Below are positions 1 through 9,424 of a stretch of 64,000 nucleotides of DNA, in pieces. The DNA is from CAVWDI01 sp963753725 (GTDB lineage: Bacteria; Chloroflexota; Anaerolineae; Anaerolineales; UBA4823): positions 62,001-126,000 of the forward strand of contig CAVWDI010000003.1 in assembly GCA_963753725.1 (NCBI GenBank). Direction: 5' to 3'. The position numbers and the translations under genes were made by a program. How positions within the stretch are numbered: position 1 is the first letter of the stretch; each line of letters starts with the position of its first letter. The notes below the pieces were generated by a model. The model did not search any database. It had not been told where the DNA came from and saw only the letters and a program-made list of their open reading frames with translations.

Positions 1-1175
1 TCTTCTTTGTTACGGTCTTCATCCTTGCTTCGGTGCTAAGCTTGCTCTTAGGCAGTTCCCTGACCACGGTAGGCGCGGTTGGGATCGCCTTTGTAGGTCT
101 GGCATCCATCATGGAAGTCAGTCCAGCCATTGCAGCGGGTGCAGCTGTATCCGGAGCCATTTTTGGAAATAAAGTGGCAAAGATTTCGGACACGGCGAAT
201 TTAACCATCGCGACCGTAGGGGGTTTGGAAATCGACGAACACTCGAAAGTAATCTTGCGCACAGCGATACCAACTTGGGTAATAAGCGCGCTGCTTTTCC
301 TGCTGCTTGGATTTTTCGGCGGATCTGGATCGGGTGCGGTCGATATCACCAGCGTTCAGGATACGATATCACAATACTTCAACATCTCATTGCTAGCCTT
401 TCTACCAATCATCATGATCTTTGTGTTGTCAGGTTTGCGCTTTTCAGCTTACTTATCCCTGATGTTATCAGCTATCTTTGCGGTCATTTTGGCAGCCTTT
501 ACCCAGCACGACCTGATCGTTTCAATGGCTGCTGATCCCAGCCTGGGATATTTTGAGGCTGTTCTTAAAGTGGGTATTGATACTTTCACCTACGGTTTTC
601 ATCTTAACAGCGGTGTGGAAGAGATCGACCATTTATTTTCCGGCGGTGGTGTAGCCGGGATGCTTACCACGGTCTGGCTGGTTTTAGTCGCAGCTAGTTT
701 TGGAGCTGTGACGAATTACACAGGCATGCTGCAGCGCATCATCACACCGGTAATCAACTGGGTGAAAGGGCCAGCCTCACTGGTTCTGGCAACCATGCTG
801 ACCTCGATCGGTATGAACTTTGCCACTGCGGATCCATATACAAGCATTGTGTTGACAGGACAGATGTTCCGTCAGGAATATATAAAAGAACGTCTCAAAC
901 CAGTCATGTTGACTGCCTCAATGGCGGATTCGGGCACTATATTTTCGCATATTATCCCCTGGAACATCCACGGGGCTTTGTTCGCCGGGACATTAGGGAT
1001 AGCCACACTACAATGGGCGCCATATACTTTCTTTGCTTACCTGACTCCACTCGTGACATTTTTTATGGTTTACTTTTACTATCTACACAAAGATAAGATC
1101 TCCGATAGGGATGACGCAGAGAAGGTTTATGGAGATGAACCAACCCAGTTGCCTGATACAAAACAATTGGCGTAA
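1..1175 (+). CDS. nhaC: Na+/H+ antiporter, NhaC family (5' end outside window)
   Basis: Integral membrane antiporter exchanging Na+ for H+. The reading frame is open from base 3, so the N-terminus lies upstream; about 390 residues are visible, most of the usual 450-500. The NhaC-type stretch with ISGA-like GAIFGNKVAKISDTANL (early in the visible part) and several long hydrophobic segments support the family. A second conserved block (MADSGTIFSHIIPWN) is also typical of NhaC. The hydrophilic tail ends at the TAA at 1173-1175. No partner gene follows on the same strand; a Rho-independent terminator candidate lies about 300 bp downstream. Substrate direction and ion preference are family knowledge, not visible here. 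Malate/lactate antiporters of the same family are the main alternative. Confidence 0.85.
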   Translation, partial: FFVTVFILASVLSLLLGSSLTTVGAVGIAFVGLASIMEVSPAIAAGAAVSGAIFGNKVAKISDTANLTIATVGGLEIDEHSKVILRTAIPTWVISALLFLLLGFFGGSGSGAVDITSVQDTISQYFNISLLAFLPIIMIFVLSGLRFSAYLSLMLSAIFAVILAAFTQHDLIVSMAADPSLGYFEAVLKVGIDTFTYGFHLNSGVEEIDHLFSGGGVAGMLTTVWLVLVAASFGAVTNYTGMLQRIITPVINWVKGPASLVLATMLTSIGMNFATADPYTSIVLTGQMFRQEYIKERLKPVMLTASMADSGTIFSHIIPWNIHGALFAGTLGIATLQWAPYTFFAYLTPLVTFFMVYFYYLHKDKISDRDDAEKVYGDEPTQLPDTKQLA

Positions 1176-1418
1176 GTATTTACACTTGTTAACGATTATT
1201 GTGTGATGTACAGCCATGGGCAGCATAATATGGTCTTCAATTAAAGCTATTCTATGCCTTCTGCAATTTGAATAGTCTATGTTTATGGTACTTAATGCCA
1301 CAAATAGATAGGTAACACCGGCGTGACTTGACGATTCGAGATATCAAAATTATCATTCAGAACAGGTAAATTCCGTGTGACTCAATACCCCCATTGGTGA
1401 AAATTCCATTAAAATCAT

Positions 1419-1458
1419 GGGGAAGAGCGCGGTTCGGAACTGCATCCGCTACGGGTCA
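1419..1458 (+). repeat. Two-block repeat, copy 1
   Basis: Block 1 is the 19-mer GGGAAGAGCGCGGTTCGGA (1420-1438), identical at 2884-2902. Block 2 is TCCGCTACGGGTCA (1445-1458), matching TCCGCCAGGGGTCA at 2932-2945 in 12 of 14 positions. The blocks are 6 bases apart here and 29 apart in copy 2. Block 1 with the next bases can fold (GCGGTT/AACTGC). The piece AGAGCGCGGTTCGGA resembles the D-arm/anticodon-arm part of a tRNA, but no complete tRNA can be folded. The two copies flank the broken hydrolase gene. Nature unknown. Confidence 0.55.
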
Positions 1459-1472
1459 TCCGTTTCAAAAGA

Positions 1473-1503
1473 GCCGCTGGACATTCCCGTCGAGCGGTTT
1501 TTA
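1473..1503 (+). terminator. Intrinsic terminator candidate
   Basis: CCGCT (1474-1478) pairs with AGCGG (1493-1497), with GAC/GTC pairing further inside around an ATTCCC loop, followed directly by TTTTT. It lies just downstream of repeat copy 1 on the plus strand, so it would end a transcript coming from the antiporter or from the repeat itself. Confidence 0.6.
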
Positions 1504-1804
1504 TCTATGCTAAAGTTTGAATTGAAAGGGGAAATTGGAGGATTTGGGGCTAGAAATTGATACTGCAGCTCTAAAATCCACATATAAGGATCTCCAGAAG
1601 GGGATTAAAAATCGAGTCCGGTTTCGAACTTTTTAAGGTCTTTGTTGCTGCTAAGACTCTGTAAAATAATTTTATCCAAATTGTATAATATCCCGAGGAA
1701 GAGAAATTACATCAAATGATTTGGTTAACAGCCAGATATGCAGGCACATCGCATACTGAATTTGCGGCGGCTAATCTGGTTTGATCGAAAAATAGGAGCT
1801 AGAT

Positions 1805-2658
1805 ATGAAACACAGTGAATTATATTTTGATGGGGCGGAAGGCATATCACTTTACACTCAATGTTGGTTGCCAGAGAATACCACTCGCGCTGTTATTGCC
1901 ATCGTTCATGGAATTGGAGAGTATAGTGGTCGATATATGAATGTTGTCGACTATGTGGTTCCAAACCAAATTGGTGTTTATGGATATGATCTCCGGGGTC
2001 ACGGTAAATCCCCGGGTCAGCGTGGCCATATAGATTCTGTGGAAGCAATATCGTATTGACCTAATGAATTTTCTCAGAATGATAAAGTCGCAACAAATGG
2101 AATGTCCCATTTTCTTGATGGGTCATAGTTTAGGCGCTTTAATTGTATTGGATTTAATTCTTGCTGAAAACGAAGAATTGGCAGGAGCGATTATCTGTGG
2201 AACCCCAATTGAACCTGTGGGTGTAACGAAACCATATCTTGTTGCACTAGCCCGACTTCTATCCCGTGTATATCCAAGGTTTTCAGTCGGTCTCGGATTG
2301 GACCAAGATGCACTTTCCCGTGACCCAACTGTTGTTAGAGCTTACAAGGCAGACCCATTAGTGCATGGAAAAGTCAGCACTAGATGGGGACAGAATTCTC
2401 ACGGCTGTTGAATTTGTGAAGATGCAAGTAGAGGACAATAATATTCCAATTCTCATGATCCACGGCGAAGCAGATCGTATCAATACAGCAGAGGGCGCCA
2501 GGAAATTCTTTGATCAAATTCGATTTTTTGATAAGGAATTTCGAGGTTATCCTGGCGGCTATCATGAGGTACACAATGATCTTGATTGCCAAGAGATGTT
2601 GAGCGAATTGTTGGATTGGATAAATCGGCACATAGAAGATCAATCATTGCCTGTATAA
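1805..2658 (+). pseudogene. Alpha/beta hydrolase (monoacylglycerol lipase-like), frame broken twice
   Basis: Three consecutive reading frames together spell one lipase-like alpha/beta hydrolase of about 285 residues. Frame 1 (1805-2059) has the oxyanion-region HGIGEYSGRY and DLRGHGKSPGQRGH. The frame then shifts near 2050 to the piece with the nucleophile elbow GHSLG. A second shift near 2390 leads to the piece with the acid residue (IHGEADRI) and the catalytic His (YHEVHND). All triad residues are therefore still encoded, and length fits the monoacylglycerol lipase / lysophospholipase group (Hydrolase_4). Either a young pseudogene or, given many similar breaks in this window, a sequence with two indel errors. 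It sits between two copies of a repeat, which hints at a mobile or duplicated segment. Substrate unknown. Confidence 0.75.
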
Positions 2659-2882
2659 ACATTTTCTGCAGCCAATCTCGCAGATGTCGCGATTTGATGA
2701 AAATAATCTTGGTATGATGATCGTGAAAAGCGATTGGAGTATTGAGCGTGACGAATGTGTTCAAGGTCATAGAAAGCAAATAATAGCCATTTCGGAATTA
2801 GTATCGCCAGTGTCACTTTACACTTCGAATATTAGAAATTATATAAAAATTGTTCTTGAAGTGCTTTATTTCCCCTGCTTCT

Positions 2883-2945
2883 AGGGAAGAGCGCGGTTCG
2901 GATCGCGAAGCATACCTGCAAAGGTAACATGTCCGCCAGGGGTCA
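2883..2945 (+). repeat. Two-block repeat, copy 2
   Basis: Carries the same 19-mer as 1420-1438 (here 2884-2902) and a second block (2932-2945) matching the first copy in 12 of 14 positions. The longer spacer contains a 5-bp hairpin TACCT-GCAA-AGGTA with a GNRA tetraloop, absent from copy 1. No terminator follows, unlike copy 1. The copies are in the same orientation and about 1.46 kb apart, on either side of the broken hydrolase. Confidence 0.55.
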
Positions 2946-2983
2946 CTATTTATTTTACCAATACAACCATTAATTGGTTACAG

Positions 2984-3023
2984 GCACCCTAAAGGGTACA
3001 ATAGCACTCTAAAGAGTATAAAA
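2984..3023 (+). repeat. Tandem pair of 20-bp palindromic units
   Basis: Unit 1 (2984-3003) is GCACCCTAAAGGGTACAATA and unit 2 (3004-3023) is GCACTCTAAAGAGTATAAAA. Each has a small inverted repeat (ACCCT/AGGGT and ACTCT/AGAGT). Where the units differ in the stem, both arms differ together (CCC/GGG versus CTC/GAG), i.e. a compensated change. This suggests pairing is maintained, perhaps an operator or RNA hairpin. It lies 125-165 bases upstream of the ATPase gene at 3148. Confidence 0.5.
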
Positions 3024-3147
3024 AACGAGTACTGTCGGGGTCATCAGTTCTAAGTATAATATTCCAGTGAAGAGTTATCCCATCATTAGAAAATGTTACC
3101 AACCCGAATATCAGAACTCCTACTGAGGTGAATATAAGGAATTCGAA

Positions 3148-3759
3148 ATGCCTGGTAATTCTCAACACAAATATAAAACCACCGAGTTAAACTCGGATCT
3201 CCTTTCAACCCCTTTCAAAGTCCAGACAAACTGGCATGTAATAACGGGCGCATCCTGTTCTGGTAAAACAACCCTGATTGATCAGTTGTCCGGCAAAGGA
3301 TTTAAAACGGTACCCGAGGTGGCGCGAGAATACATTAAGAAAGAGAAAGGTAAAGGGCGGACGATCGCTGAGATTCGCGAGGACCAGGCTGCTTTAACAT
3401 CCCGAGTATATGACATGATGATCGAACGTGAACATGGACTACGAGTCGATGAAGTCGCATTCCTCGACCGGGGTCTTCCTGATGCATTTGCTTTTTTCCG
3501 GTACGCTGGAATGAATCCGAATGAGATCATATTAGACTGCTTCCAATACCGATACGCTTCCGTGTTTATGCTCGACCGGTTACCGTATCAGCGGGATGGT
3601 GTCAGGGCAGCCGATGACACTACGGCAGCTTATTTTGATTCGTGGATGGTACGCGATTACAGCGCGATAGGATACAACGTTGTGAGGGTACCCGTGCTGC
3701 CGCCTGAAGAGAGACTTGTATTTGTTCTTGGTAAGCTTTCTGAACTAGACCTGAATTAA
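3148..3759 (+). CDS. P-loop ATPase/kinase, AAA_28-like
   Basis: A 203-residue soluble protein with a Walker A motif GASCSGKTT at residues 34-42, a following EVAREYI helix and a Walker B-like strand ending FLDRGLPDAFAFF. This order (P-loop, PEVAREY, DRG) is that of the AAA_28 / NadR-type ATPase family, small nucleotide-binding domains often met in phage and accessory regions, some of which phosphorylate nucleosides or small metabolites. Start is supported by an AAGGA 8 bases upstream. The next gene (DUF7768-like) follows 67 bases later on the same strand, so the two may be expressed together. Substrate cannot be inferred. Confidence 0.65.
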   Translation: MPGNSQHKYKTTELNSDLLSTPFKVQTNWHVITGASCSGKTTLIDQLSGKGFKTVPEVAREYIKKEKGKGRTIAEIREDQAALTSRVYDMMIEREHGLRVDEVAFLDRGLPDAFAFFRYAGMNPNEIILDCFQYRYASVFMLDRLPYQRDGVRAADDTTAAYFDSWMVRDYSAIGYNVVRVPVLPPEERLVFVLGKLSELDLN

Positions 3760-3826
3760 TATTGAGATTGAGTGGATTGGAGGACCGCTAGCTAACCCGA
3801 ATTATATGATTATAGAGGATGAACGA

Positions 3827-4186
3827 ATGTCTGAAAGCGAAGACAGTATTAAGGATATGCCGCTCGTGCTTATTGAGTCTCCATTTGCAGGTGATGTGGA
3901 AACAAATATTAAATTTGCCAGGGCTTGTATGAAGGACTCACTCGGTAAAGGTGAAGCTCCATTTGCAATGCATTTGCTATATACGCAGGAAGGAATTTTA
4001 GATGATGATATTCCTGAAGAAAGAAATTGGGGTATTGAAGCAGGTATGACCTGGGGCAAACATGCCAGCAAAACAGTTGTTTATACTAACTTGGGTATTA
4101 CAGAGGGTATGGAAATTGGAATACAAAGAGCAGAAGAAGAAGGAAGAGAAATTGAATACCGGGAATTAGATTCCTGGATTCCATAA
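3827..4186 (+). CDS. DUF7768 / nucleoside deoxyribosyltransferase-like protein
   Basis: About 119 residues. The N-terminal strand LIESPFAGDVETNIKFAR, the middle HLLYTQEGILDDDIPEER and the terminal TNLGITEGMEIGIQRAEEEG are characteristic of a small family related to nucleoside 2-deoxyribosyltransferases and common in phages and bacterial accessory DNA. The activity of the family is not established as far as I know. I chose the ATG at 3827 over the in-frame ATG at 3806 because AGAGGA sits 7 bases before 3827, while nothing suitable precedes 3806. Partner of the upstream ATPase by position. Converges with the minus-strand cluster that ends at 4226. Confidence 0.6.
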   Translation: MSESEDSIKDMPLVLIESPFAGDVETNIKFARACMKDSLGKGEAPFAMHLLYTQEGILDDDIPEERNWGIEAGMTWGKHASKTVVYTNLGITEGMEIGIQRAEEEGREIEYRELDSWIP

Positions 4187-4225
4187 TAATTCACCCATTC
4201 AGGTTGGTTATTTTGAGCTGCAGTT

Positions 4226-4714
4226 TCATTCCACTTCTTCAGGGAGCGGGATTTCAACAGATGGATCTGCCAGTGATTCGACCGCTGCGATGATCCTTGT
4301 ATATCCCGTACAGCGGCAAAGGTTTCCAGATAAACCTTCAATAATACTTTCATGACTGATCGTAGGATTATCACGCAGCAAGGCTGCGCTCACCATTACA
4401 AACCCAGGCGAGCAGTATCCGCACTGCGACCCACCAAACGCTGCAATCCTTTCCTGAACTGCATGAGGGTTTTTTGAATCTCCCAATCCTTCGATGGTGG
4501 TGATGTGACGACCCTTTACCTTAGCGGCGGGAATTAAACAAGAATTCACCGGAACGCCGTCCAACCAGACAGTGCAGGAGCCGCATTCGCCCTCTCGGCA
4601 GCTAATTTTTGTACCTGTTAATCCCAATTCATCACGTAATATATCCACCAGCATTTTATTAGCTTGGATCTCAATCGTCACAGGATTCTTATTTACGTAA
4701 AAACCTATCTTCAT
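4226..4714 (-). CDS. Molybdenum hydroxylase, [2Fe-2S] small subunit
   Basis: The 162-residue iron-sulfur subunit of a xanthine dehydrogenase/CO dehydrogenase-type hydroxylase; it passes electrons from the molybdenum centre to FAD. Both cluster sites are complete: plant-type ferredoxin Cys39, Cys44, Cys47 and Cys59, and the C-terminal helical cluster Cys98, Cys101, Cys133 and Cys135 (GYCSPGF and NLCRCTGY motifs). A longer frame runs up to 4759, but the ATG at 4714 starts exactly where family members begin (MKIGFYVN) and has AGGAG upstream. Last gene of the minus-strand catabolic cluster, 7 bases after the FAD subunit. Confidence 0.92.
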   Translation of the reverse strand: MKIGFYVNKNPVTIEIQANKMLVDILRDELGLTGTKISCREGECGSCTVWLDGVPVNSCLIPAAKVKGRHITTIEGLGDSKNPHAVQERIAAFGGSQCGYCSPGFVMVSAALLRDNPTISHESIIEGLSGNLCRCTGYTRIIAAVESLADPSVEIPLPEEVE

Positions 4715-4721
4715 GATCGGC

Positions 4722-5598
4722 TTACTCCTGGTTCCTCTCCGGTAAACTAAGCATTTCAACGACTGCCTGGTGGGTTAATTTTTGTGCAACACTTAACCGG
4801 TAATTTCGTGTAGCCCGAAAATCAGAAATCGGAGCGACATCCTTGTAAATATCACTGAATATTTGAGTATTATCTGCTTCCTTTACAGGCAGATCTGTCA
4901 ATCTACTTTCAATGGTTTTGATCCTAACCGCGGTAGGTGCGACTGCGCCCATCGCAATCCTGACCTGTGCGATGTGTTTTTCTTCAATGTTCAATAGTAT
5001 GGCTAAATTCAGGATCGCGATCGCCATCGATCTGCGATTTTGCACTTTACGAAAATATTGGATTGAATCCACTTGCAGGTACTTTAAATTTAAAACCAGT
5101 CACAATCTCCGCGCTTGACAGGTCTACTTTCCGGTTACCCTGTAATAAATTCTTCAACGGGATTTCCCGGATTTCCTCGTCTGAATTGATGATCATGACC
5201 ATACAATCCAGGACCAACAGTGGCGGGACCATATCGGCAGCCGGGGAGGCGTTCACGACATTCCCGCCGAGCGTGGCAACATTCCTGATCTGCAGACCTG
5301 CAATTTGTCGGGCGGCATCGCTGAGTATTGCAGCATTATTCTTGATTAAATCGGAATGGATAATCTCAGAGAGCGTTACAGCGGATCCAATGGTTAAAGC
5401 ACCAGAATTAATCGAGATTTTTTTAAGTTCAGGTATATTGGAAATATCCACTACAGCATCAACTGGCGGCAGTCTGCCGTATGAGAAATCCAAAACTAAA
5501 TCAGTCCCACCAGCGATGAGCCGCATTTGGTCAGGATCCTTTCCAATTAAATGAAGAGCGTCTTGAAGGTTTTCAGGAGAATAATATTGGTTCCACAT
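4722..5598 (-). CDS. Molybdenum hydroxylase, FAD-binding medium subunit (one frame break)
   Basis: FAD subunit of the same enzyme, about 290 residues. The N-terminal part (5598 to about 5050) has the FAD-binding IAGGTDLVLD and NVATLGGNVVNASPAADM motifs. The C-terminal CO_deh_flav_C part (up to 4722, with RRSMAIAILNLAILL and a final domain) is in another frame, the switch falling at about 5050-5075 between KVPASG and FDSIQYFRK. Both halves are well conserved, so a single-base indel error is likely. It is separated from the upstream FGGY kinase by 88 bases, the widest gap inside the cluster. Confidence 0.85.
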
Positions 5599-5686
5599 TT
5601 AGGGTTTTTCTAATTTAAAAGACAATATTTTCGTTTCTACGGACTGTTTGGTTTTGTTACCTTGGTATTATAGTATTACAAGATTT

Positions 5687-7151
5687 TTAATTTCCTAGTT
5701 CACCGACTAATTTTTTCCCATTCTTGAAGCGTGTATAAATCTGCTCGTATAACTCAACATTCTCTTCTAAAGGTTGAACAATAAAAGTCCTTTCAACCAT
5801 GGATTCAACTGCACCTTTTACACTATCGAAATATCCCAGACTGGCAGCTGCTAACAATGCGACCCCCAATACGCTGTCTGACCTGACACCGGTAAGCGGT
5901 CTTCCTAGGACATCCGCTACTATTTGCCGCCAGATTGGATTTTTGCTGCCTCCCCCAGTGAAATGTAAATTCTCCCATGGGAGTCCAAGCCGGTTAAATT
6001 TCTCACTAACTTCCTTGAGCGCAAATGCGGTCCCCTCGAACAAGGAACGGATGAAGTCAGCCTGGTTATTTTGTCGGCTTAAGTTCAAAAAAGCGCCAAA
6101 TCTTGTATCAGATGACTGTGAAGGTTTCATACCTAGTAGATATGGCATGAATAAAACACCGTTGGCGCCTACAGGACTCTCTGCTGCCAGCGTTGTTATT
6201 CTTTCAAATACTTCTGAGTCGTTTTCAGAACCTGGATAAAAATTCTCTACCAGCCACTTTACATTGTCTCCACCGCATCTTGTCATCCCGCCTGTGACGA
6301 ACATATCTTCCACGTATGAATAGCAAAACATGGAATTATCATATAAAGTTTTTCCAGGGATTGGTTGGTTTATGGTGGTCCGCATCACACCGTTCGTACT
6401 CAAACTGACAATACCCTGACCTTGCTCGACGATCCCTGCGCCCAGTGTGGCTGCCGCGCCGTCATTTAATCCGGCGACAATCTTCACTGAGGATGGTAAA
6501 TTGGTTTTCTTTTGGAGATCAGCGGTCAATACACCAACAATTGAATTTGAAGGAACTATTTCTGGCAGCAATTCAGTGTCAATCCCCAAAACATCAAATA
6601 AAGACTGGTTATCATGCTTGGTTCCAGGACTGCTGGATGGTTCATCAACTGGACCCCTGCCAAAAATGCGGTCAGATATCCTTTTGTGTCGAAGAGAAAT
6701 GATGCTTGATCCAATAGGTCTTTTCTATTTTGAACCGCCCAATAAAGTTGAGCGCCAAATGATGATTTCGGGTGTTCCTAATCCTATCCAATCTTCACCT
6801 GCCAGCTGTATTAACGGTTCGATCAAATTGGCTGATCGCTGGTCTTGCCATGTCGGGCAGCGCGCACAGCGGTTGGTAATTCTTATCAGCAGGTATCATA
6901 CATGGACCATGGCACGAAAGGCTAATTGCTTCGATCCTTTTACTATGTTCGCCCAGCTGAAACACCAGTTCACGCAGGACTTGTATGATCGCCTCACCCC
7001 ATTCGATTGGATCCTGTTCCGCCCACCCAGGGCGTGGTCTGTAGGTTCTGATGTTTACATGGCTAGATCCTGCCACCGTACCATCCAGCTCAAATGCATA
7101 AGCTTTACACAGGGTGGTTCCTAAATCAAGTCCGATTATCAATGGGTCCAT
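5687..7151 (-). CDS. FGGY-family carbohydrate kinase (several frame breaks)
   Basis: About 488 residues, the normal length for FGGY sugar kinases (xylulose, gluconate, ribulose, glycerol type). The N-terminus (7151 to about 6795) has the phosphate-binding IGLDLGTTLCKAYAFE and SCHG(P) region; the C-terminal half (6589 to 5687) has the GLNDGAAATLGAG ATP-binding segment and HFTGGGSKNPIWRQIVADVLG. Between 6795 and 6589 the coding signal (GTPEIIIWRSTLLGGS, LFDTKGYLTAFLAG) jumps through all three frames, so two or three indels are needed. It lies inside the hydroxylase gene set, which suggests it phosphorylates a product or substrate of that enzyme. The sugar is unknown. Confidence 0.75.
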
Positions 7152-7160
7152 TTTGTCAAC

Positions 7161-9418
7161 TCACTCACGCAGTTCATCCAGTGCCGCTCGTACGCGGTCA
7201 GGTGAAGCTGGGAGATTTGTTATCCTGGCGCCGGTCGCATTATAAATTGCGTTGATTATTGCTGGAGCTATGGTGGCGGTAGGCGCTTCAGCCAGGCCTT
7301 TGACACCTAATTCACCAAACGGTGCAGGAAAATTCAAAAAATATACATTAATCTCTGGTGTATCTGCAATGCTGGGGATCAGGTAATTCGTAAAGCCTAC
7401 ATTAACAGGTTTACCATCCAATAAGAGATAGTCTTCATGCAGCGTAAAACCCATACCCATTACGCAAGCTCCTTCTACTTGAGCGGCTGCTCCAACTGGA
7501 TTAAGTATCTTCCCAGCGTCATGAAAAGCCTCAACATTTATGACTGAAACTTCTCCGGTTATCGTATCAACCTCTACCTCCACGATGTGGGCAGCATACC
7601 CAAACTGGTTTATTGGATACCCTTTTCCATCTTCAGATAATTCAGTCGTCTTTGGAGCTTTTATGGTACCGCTGACCTTTAAAGAAATACCCATTTGATG
7701 GGCATACGATGATAATTGTTCTAATGAGATCGATTTGTCGCTCATGATTACATTTTCACCCTTGAATACTATCTCATCAGGATGGCAGTCTAAATACTCA
7801 GCAGCGATAGATCGAAGGAGTTCTTTCATATTCTCACAGGCTCTAAATAACGCATTCCCTGTCAGAGTAGATTGTCGCGATGCCCCTGTACCTCCCGCAT
7901 CTGGGGAATCTGTGTTGGATCCTTCCCAAATTATTTTTTCTGGGGGAAATCCATTAAACGAGGTCGAGGCGATATTGATCAACAAGGCTTCCAATCCTTG
8001 ACCGATATCCGAAGCAGCGGTCCTGATGCGTAAAGTGCTGTTATTCTGCACAATTAGCTCTACAGTAGACACATCCTCGTGCCCAAAGTGGTAGTTCACA
8101 CCTTGGGCTGAACATGCATATCCAATCCCTCGTTTTATCATTCTACATACCTTACGCCTGTAATTTGATTCCAGCCTTTTCAGCAGCGGCTTCAATTGTC
8201 TCTTTCATGTATATCCCAATTGGAAAAGGTGAGCCCGTTATCATCAGGTCCCCTTCGACAGCAGCATTCTTCCATCGCAAGACCAGTGGATGAATTCCCA
8301 ACTGGTTGGCGGCCTGGTCTAAATGGCTCTCCATAGCGAATGTAACTCCAGGCATTCCCCAGGCTCGCATCGCACCCATGGGGATGTTATTGGTATAAAC
8401 CAAGGTGGTATCCACTTTTTGGTGTGGAATGTTATAAGGTCCGCTGGCTCCTATAGAAGCGAAGGTGAAAGTCCCTTCCGCCCAATGGGCATAAGCCCCT
8501 GTATCTGATTGGATATTAAATCTTACAGCAGTGATCCTTCCATCATTCTGCAAACCCATCTTCAAATCGATCCATTGTGCGTGGCGTTTTGTGTGTGCGA
8601 TGAATTCTTCATGACGTGAAAAACTTATCCGAACAGGTCTATGGGTGTGATAAGCCAGCAGCGCCAGATACGCGGTAAGCAAACCATCATCTTTCCCGCC
8701 GAAAGAACCACCCGTGTATGGTTGAATCACAATAATTCGATCTTCATCAATATCCAGTGTTGCTGCGGCGATCATCCTTTCAGAATAAACGGTGTGACAT
8801 CCAACCCATATTGTGTAAATTCCAGATGGATCCTTAGAGATTAAACCGGTATCCATCTCAAAATAGCTGTGCTCGATAGCAGGCGTTTTATAAGATTCCT
8901 CGAACACCAAATCCGCATCGTTAAAACCCACAGAAATATTGCCAATACCTAATTTTATATTCTTTAGGATATTTCCTGGACGATCCTGGTGAACCAATAC
9001 TGCTCCAGGTTCGGTGGCTTTCTCTATTGAAAATATTGACGGCAGCAGTTCAAACTCCCATTCAATTTTGTTTTCGGCTTCTTTAGCTGCCTGCTCATCT
9101 TCTGCTGCTATCAACACAACCGCATCTAAATAAGAACGCACTTTATCATCAGACAAGATTGGCTGGTCAAAACGAGTCTTTACCTAAACGATTCAGCCCT
9201 GGGATATCTTTGGCCGTGATAACTGCTTCAACCCCGGGTGTAAGTTTAGCGGCATCGACATTTATATTCAGAATCTTCGCATGGGCATGGGGGCTTCTCA
9301 CCACATGTCCGTAAAGGCAATCCGGTAAGCGTATATCGCTTACATATTTTGCCTCTCCGGTAGTTTTGGGAAGACTGGAGCAGTACACGGATTCCGTATT
9401 GATATTTTCCGTTGGCAT
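7161..9418 (-). CDS. Molybdenum hydroxylase, molybdopterin large subunit (two frame breaks)
   Basis: Catalytic subunit of about 750 residues carrying the Mo-pterin cofactor. In order: the N-terminal 'hammerhead' domain (LPKTTGEAKYVSDIRLPD), then QPYTGGSFGGKDD, MRAWGMPG, the glutamine of DIGQGLEALL, and the C-terminal GELGVKGLAEAP that carries the catalytic Glu. Two frame switches are needed, one near 9165 at a T-run (TCGTTTTGAC) and one near 8170. All cofactor motifs remain. The cysteine of the CO dehydrogenase active-site loop is not present, so this is not a CO dehydrogenase. Purines, aldehydes, nicotinate-like heterocycles or sugars are possible substrates. Confidence 0.85.
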
Positions 9419-9424
9419 AATATT

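Larger units (their letters stand above)
1176..1804. other. Non-coding gap with repeat and terminator
   Basis: No convincing gene is seen in these 629 bases. It holds the first copy of a two-block repeat (1419-1458), a strong hairpin with a T-run (1473-1503) and AT-rich sequence that presumably carries the promoter of the broken hydrolase gene at 1805. A 'gga' is present 7-10 bases before that ATG (aggagct-agat), giving it a plausible ribosome binding site. Confidence 0.5.
2659..3147. other. Non-coding gap with repeats
   Basis: No gene can be supported here: the 66-codon open frame at 2684 lacks any recognisable feature or ribosome site. The stretch holds copy 2 of the two-block repeat and a tandem pair of small palindromes (2984-3023), then AT-rich sequence leading into the next gene. 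Confidence 0.45.

Noticed and set aside
1419..1440. tRNA gene at the two-block repeat
   Set aside because: Only a D-arm/anticodon-like fragment is present; the anticodon loop would have 5 instead of 7 bases and there is no acceptor or T-arm.
2684..2884. 66-codon open frame downstream of the broken hydrolase
   Set aside because: No ribosome binding site, no recognisable motif, and it runs into repeat copy 2; probably chance.
7161..9418. Aerobic CO dehydrogenase large subunit
   Set aside because: The active-site Cys loop typical of CoxL was not seen; gene order and the FGGY kinase also argue against it.
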